Below, in pieces: positions 59,401 through 64,000 of a stretch of DNA of 64,000 bases. The stretch lies in assembly GCF_032854445.1 (NCBI RefSeq), contig NC_088300.1, forward strand, positions 8,062,001 through 8,126,000, in the 5' to 3' direction. This DNA is from Liolophura sinensis (taxonomy: Eukaryota > Mollusca > Polyplacophora > Chitonida > Chitonidae). Numbering within the stretch: position 1 is the stretch's first letter; the number at the start of each line of letters is the position of its first letter. A model generated the notes under the pieces. That model saw nothing but the letters and a program-made list of their open reading frames with translations, was not told the origin of the DNA and ran no database searches. The translations under genes and the position numbers were made by a program.

Positions 59401-61545
59401 ACACTAACGCTTTTAAACAGTTTCAAGGACGGGCTTCATGAGGTTGTATTGAAACTGGCAGAGTAGTCAATAATTGAAGAGTCGGCGTTTGGCTTAAAGA
59501 TGTTAACAATGATTCACCAGTTGTTCTCTAGTAAAAGTCGCTTATTTTGTGTGTGTCCTGTGTACCTGTGTACTTGTTTTGTTTGTTTTGTTTTTTCTTT
59601 GGTGGGAGGGGGGGGGGCTTTTTTTTTTTTTTTTTTTTTTTGAACTGAGTGGGATTTGTCTTTCGATTTATACTGGCCTGGAACATCCATAATAACTGAT
59701 TATTAGCACGGTATATAAGCATATTTATAGCTGTGCGAGTAAAACATGAAAATGAAGGATCTGGTACTGGATCTGAATACACGGCTACATGACAATGCTT
59801 GCGTGTCCATTTTTACCCCGGTACACAGTGTTTTGTTGGGGCTTTTATATTGGATATTCCCTTTAAGGCTTACCATGGTAATTTTAGCTCACATGCATAT
59901 TACTTTCTACTCCAAATATGAGTTTTGGTAAGGATATGAAAATCAGCATCAGATATCATGGAAGGCAGACTTTACACGAATGAGGGTTCAGTCAGGTGCA
60001 CAAGGACGGTCAATTGACAGGTCACATACACTGACGTGATATATGATATGGGCATAATAATAGGGTTGGGAATTATTAAACTCACAGTCTCTCATTCTAC
60101 AAAATTGATCGGAAATGTTTTCGGAAATGAGGGCGAAGATGAGCTGACAACGTTTTACATATGCTCACTCGTGGATAACATCGATGTCCGTATCTTGTGT
60201 AAATTGTTTGTTATAAACTAGTATTTACTGTGCACTGATACTGGCTGTGAGAGCCACCAAAGTGGAACCACCAAACATCAGGTTCCATACTCAATACAGG
60301 GCATGCGCCGCTCTCTACCCTCAGCTTTACACCACTGCCACCAATAGACAAGCTTGACCTATGGAGTCTGTAAGACGCATATAGACTTGTTTAGGCATAG
60401 CCCCATCACTTGTCTCCTCCCACGGAACTATTTAATCAGCATTCATCAATAACATTGCTTCAGGTTTTGGTTAGAATCATGTTATACATACTCTAGATAA
60501 AGAGAATGCATGTGTATAAAGTATTATTAGAGACAAAGGTTGAGACCAATTAATTGGTTTTTATGACATCACTTCCTGCCTCATCACCGTTACCCCCAAT
60601 GACCTCGGCGATGTTCAAGATTTCTGTGCAAAATTTGCCATTGGTGGCAGTGATGTAAGGTAGACAGCGACGCATGCGCTGTAATAGATACAGCTGTAGA
60701 TATTAGGTACCGACCTATTAACTACCTCGTCTACATGGTAATGGTTGGTCTGTTATCAGGGTACTAGTACCAGGTTGATGTCTCTTCGCCTTATGGAAAA
60801 TTGGTCGAGATACTTATCACTGTTCATAAATTCAACGGCCATATCATGTCAAAGTCGACAGATTAAACACGACAATTCGGTCAGTGCTAACATATACATA
60901 CGAGGAGCTGGATGTGATAAGACAGACACAGCATCTAGGTATTTCGATCTGGAGAGCTCACCTGAAGCCTACATGTGCTGGCTGTCGTTACACGGGAACA
61001 CACGTACACGTCAAAAAATCTTTACAAGATAAAATTACGTAATTTGTGATAAATTACATTTTTTTTACCTAATTCTGCTGAAGTCATGGTCCAGGGTGGG
61101 TAGGTGAATATAAAAGCCTAACTCAGGTAAATTGATTTGACACAGGTTAGGTACATGTACCAGTATAATAATTTACCATTTATTACACTGCCTTCGTTTT
61201 TCTGGGCCCTGGTGTTCAAAACTGTTTTAAGCAGGTTTAATTTTAGGCCAAGTCTTAAGTTTAGAACTTAGCCCAAAAACAATTGCTTAACATTATATTA
61301 AATATAAACTATGAATCAACTACTTTGACTTTGGACAACTGCGTCGGCGGCTGAATTCGGCTAAAATTTAAATAGAAAACTGACTTAATACCAGTATTAA
61401 CTAATACACATTAGAACAACTGGACCCTGGATTTACTCTCTATGCTCTGTAGTCTTCTATATCGTACTGTTATGTAAAGGGATCCCACTCACATTTCCCA
61501 TTCTGTCCGGTTTTCCGGCGTACCTTATCAGATCGTGGCACCCAG
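56472..61545 (+). repeat. 5.07-kb tandem duplication, copy 2
   Basis: Copy of 51,400-56,471. Differences seen by eye: one extra C near 56,815, one extra A near 56,835, one fewer T near 57,028, one extra G in the G run (59,608-59,617), and a T-to-C change at 60,428 (55,354 in copy 1). The net +2 length agrees with the offset changing from 5,072 to 5,074 along the copy. The junction between copies joins CACCCAG to TTCTATAAC. TT is also the first dinucleotide of the right flank (TTATTCACC), a 2-bp microhomology. Confidence 0.97.
60297..60681. mobile_element. MITE, copy 2
   Basis: The second copy of the 385-bp MITE at 55,223-55,607, carried by the tandem duplication and not by a new insertion. 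One substitution between the copies (60,428) lies inside it. Confidence 0.7.
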
Positions 61546-62282
61546 TTATTCACCATCTACGAAGCATGGACTGGGTTGACAGATGCTAATATATGACGTT
61601 AATAAAGCGGTATACAAATAAACACAAGTGTAGATGTTGGCTGCCAGACACTAGACAGAAATGATAGCATGCAGCGGAATGTACAATGTGAAGTTCGTTC
61701 ACCCGGTTAAGTAATGTGTTCTAAGAATTTAGTTACACGTTGGCCTAAACCAGTTTCGTAATTTATGTATGATTTCACGTCAGGTTGAGATATTAATGGT
61801 GATGGTGTTATCGAGGTGGCAATGCCTCCATTAATACTCAGTGGCTGTAGAGAAGATTAGTACAGTGACATCAGAGAGTCAAAGATTGCCAGTCTAAAAC
61901 TGGAGCACTGAGATGCAGCCGATGTTCAGGTATACTGGTATGTACCACAAAATCAGGTGGCGATGTTAAAGAAACACCAGTACTGTGATACTATCTTGAT
62001 GGGGGCGTATTACCCTAGCACGGCTTACATATCTGTAATGGTAATTGAACATGCTTACTCTGAACTTACCGAACTCGAATACAATTCCGTTTACTCAGCC
62101 ATGGCTCATTTCAGTGGCATGTGGCAAATGATGGGAAGATACATGTAGTGCCATTTTTTCCTTCGAAAGCAACTTTTTGGTTTATGGTCAACACGATGTT
62201 TCGATATAGTTACTAACATCGTTATAAGCCTTGTTAATTGACCTCAAAAATGTTATACACGAAGAGACATGTGTGACAGAAC

Positions 62283-62345
62283 TTAGCAGCTGGGATTTGA
62301 ACCAGCGATTTGAGGGTTTGGAGCAGACTAAAGGGAAATTCCCTC
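62283..62345 (-). mobile_element. tRNA-like remnant (possible SINE head)
   Basis: On the minus strand GGTTCAAATCCCAG is a good pol III B-box sequence. The T stem pairs poorly and no A box is visible upstream in the expected window, so it is not a functional tRNA. A SINE remnant is the best guess. Confidence 0.3.
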
Positions 62346-62574
62346 CAGCGCGGATGTAGATGGCGCTTTTATATCACCCTGTTACACCCTTACGGCCTTA
62401 TATTTGTTATATATACTACGTTTACAGGTGGTATTAGTTTACCACATTCTGTCACGGTATCAACAAAGTTGTGCTGTGGAAAATTGAATGGAAAGTGAGG
62501 AGGATAACTTTTTTCTTTCGATTCTGCCCTCGTATTGTTAGTAAATAGGACTGATGGCAGATGAGTAGTTTCTT

Positions 62575-62650
62575 TCATTCATTTATTTATTCAGGTTACA
62601 GATTTTTGCATACAAAGTATACAAAGTAAATGTACAAAATATTCATTTCC
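62575..62650 (-). mobile_element. possible LINE/SINE 3' end
   Basis: On the minus strand TGCAAAAATCTGTAACCTGA is followed by ATAAATAAATGAATGAAAG. This looks like a retroposon 3' end with an ATAAATAA-type tail of a family different from the other SINEs here. Confidence 0.3.
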
Positions 62651-63074
62651 GTGACGAAAAACAACTGATGTCTTCCACACGATTTCACTTGTCCATATTG
62701 TCCCGCTATCTTATCACAAATATCGTTATGTTTAGCTGAGACAAAACTCAGTTCTCAACAGAAATAATGTCCGTCCCCTGTGATTCCACGAGAGCCGAAC
62801 ACGTTACGTTAATGATGGTATCCGAAGACAGGCCCCGGGAAAGCCACCTTTGATGTCCATATTTGTTATTCTTTAACATGTATCTGTCATACATGTAGTT
62901 TGATCCTAATGAGTCTTATCTCGGAGATACAATAACGTCACCCATACCTCAGTAGCCTTAGGCCGCTATGTTGTTTGGAGAAAGGCACTCTGTGCATGAA
63001 AATAAATCTTGACTTCTCATGGGGATAATGAGTCACTGTAAAACTGACGAAGACAGTGACTCCTGACTTAATGA

Positions 63075-63222
63075 TTTGATTTATTTATTTGATTGGTGTT
63101 TTACGCCGTACGCAAGAATATTTCATTTATACGACGGCTGCCAGCATTATGGTGGGAGGAAACCAGAATGAGCTAGACTTGAACTCACAGCGACTGCACT
63201 GGTGAGAGGCTAGCTTGAAGAA
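63075..63222 (-). mobile_element. SINE with internal deletion, minus strand
   Basis: Read on +, TTGATTTATTTATTTGATTG, then GTGTTTTACGCCGTACGCAA, then CGGCTGCCAGCATTATGGTG, then GGAGGAAACC, directly joined to AGAATGAGCTAGACTTGAAC and TCACAGCGAC. Compared with the copy at 19,588, about 85 bp between the central domain and the tRNA-like head are missing. The B-box region is kept. Confidence 0.85.
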
Positions 63223-63734
63223 AGATTTTGTGACTTTGCGTCATTTTTCCATAGCCAAGTCAGATTTATTATGAAAATATCTTCCCAAAATCTAAATGAA
63301 AGAGTCTGTTATCAATCAGAAGGTCCTGCTATGGTCGGTAAATTCCCTGAAGTTGGTACAGCCAGCTAGGCCATATGCTTACAGGCCATGAGCAGCAGTC
63401 CCGCTAAGACACGAAGCTCCTGTCCACTAAAAGAAACATCGGCCTTTTGAACACGCAACCGAGCTGATACTCTTCAGTTGGGTATCAGGCGTCACCAAAC
63501 GATTGTTTGCTATTTATTTTATTGATAAACGATGTTAAATTTTTGAAAATATTTTGATAACATTTCTGGAATACTACTAATGTTCACTTTAACATGACGT
63601 CTTGACGTGCCTGTGGAAATATACAATAAAATGGCTATACGCCCAAATGGCACTTCAACGTCAGCATGCATTGATAACATCTGGTCTCTCGTCGGATATT
63701 TTTTTACTGTTCACTTAAGCAACTCCTATCCTTT

Positions 63735-64000
63735 GTATTTATTTGATTGCTGTTAAACGCTAGAAATTGTTTCACTTATACGATGGCTTTCATTCGTATG
63801 ACTCGTGGGAACCGGAATATCCCTGGTGAACCAGTGGCCTTTGGCAAGTTACAGACCAACTTGACTGCCCCATGTTACGAACAGGCAGGCACACTTATTC
63901 ATCAAAGGAAGCGGACCATAAGCGCCGCTTGTTGTCACCATGGCCCCATGAACTGCGATCTGAGGAATGCCAGAGGTCGAGTTGAGCCCTCACCGTGACT
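63735..64000 (-). mobile_element. diverged SINE, minus strand, runs to window end
   Basis: Read on +, TATTTATTTGATTGCTGTTA, then AACGCTAGAAATTGTTTCAC, then TTATACGATGGCTTTCATTC, then ACCGGAATATCCCTGG. The tail and 3' domain match the other SINEs, but the body differs and looks like a separate subfamily. The + frame 63,747-63,998 is a passenger. The right end may lie outside the window. Confidence 0.55.

Larger units (their letters stand above)
61546..63074. other. unassigned DNA with retroposon traces
   Basis: Unique sequence right of the duplication, with no gene recognised. Two weak retroposon traces (62,283-62,345 and 62,575-62,650) are listed separately. Confidence 0.45.

Noticed and set aside
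51400-61545. The 5-kb repeat unit as a transposon or LTR element
   Set aside because: No terminal inverted repeats, no LTRs, no poly(A) tail and no transposase or reverse transcriptase frame. The edges fit a simple tandem duplication.
62283-62345. Functional tRNA gene on the minus strand
   Set aside because: The B box is good, but the T stem pairs poorly and no A box is in place.

Overview
The window looks like nuclear DNA of an invertebrate animal, most likely a mollusc. I base this on at least eight copies or fragments of retroposons that resemble the tRNA-derived SINEs common in gastropods and bivalves. They share a 3' domain (GAAATATTCTTGAG, then GGCGTAAAAC) and end in AATAAATAAA, CATTCATT or CACTCACT tails. 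I cannot name the species. The sequence is AT-rich. I found no gene I can identify: no rRNA, no intact tRNA, no CRISPR array, no prokaryotic operon layout, and no recognisable protein domain. Most open frames are short chance frames or by-products of tandem repeats. Two weak exon candidates are listed (5,783-5,849 on + and 29,661-29,972 on -).

What fills the window is repeat structure. At least fourteen tandem arrays with unit lengths of 16, 22, 23, 28, 29, 34, 35, 41, 42, 46, 47, 49, 60 and 64-66 bp cover roughly 11-12 kb, close to a fifth of the window. The largest is a 47-bp satellite-like array (39,690-43,365) whose unit carries an 18-bp near-palindrome and which shows a 750-bp higher-order repeat.

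Layout: 1-4.2 kb is unassigned DNA with one SINE. From 4.26 to 17.1 kb there appear to be three old, diverged copies of one segment, recognised by a conserved 3' module (6,141, 12,321 and 16,423). Copies 2 and 3 carry different minisatellites at the same internal place, and the 23-bp array of copy 2 seems to have grown from the end of the 60-bp unit amplified in copy 3. From 17.5 to 38 kb minisatellites (46, 42, 28, 35, 64-66 and 41 bp) alternate with unassigned DNA and SINEs. One SINE sits inside the 41-bp array with a 13-bp target-site duplication. From 38.1 to 43.4 kb lies the repeat-densest block (SINE, then 22-bp, 16-bp and 47-bp arrays). From 43.4 to 51.4 kb is mostly unassigned DNA.

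From 51,400 to 61,545 a 5,072-bp segment is present twice in direct tandem. By eye I found only five differences, four of them one-base length changes in homopolymer runs. It is either a very recent tandem duplication or an assembly artefact. Each copy carries a 385-bp MITE. The last 2.4 kb holds SINE remnants. No genes can be shown to work together here; the biological interest lies in repeat birth, amplification and insertion.
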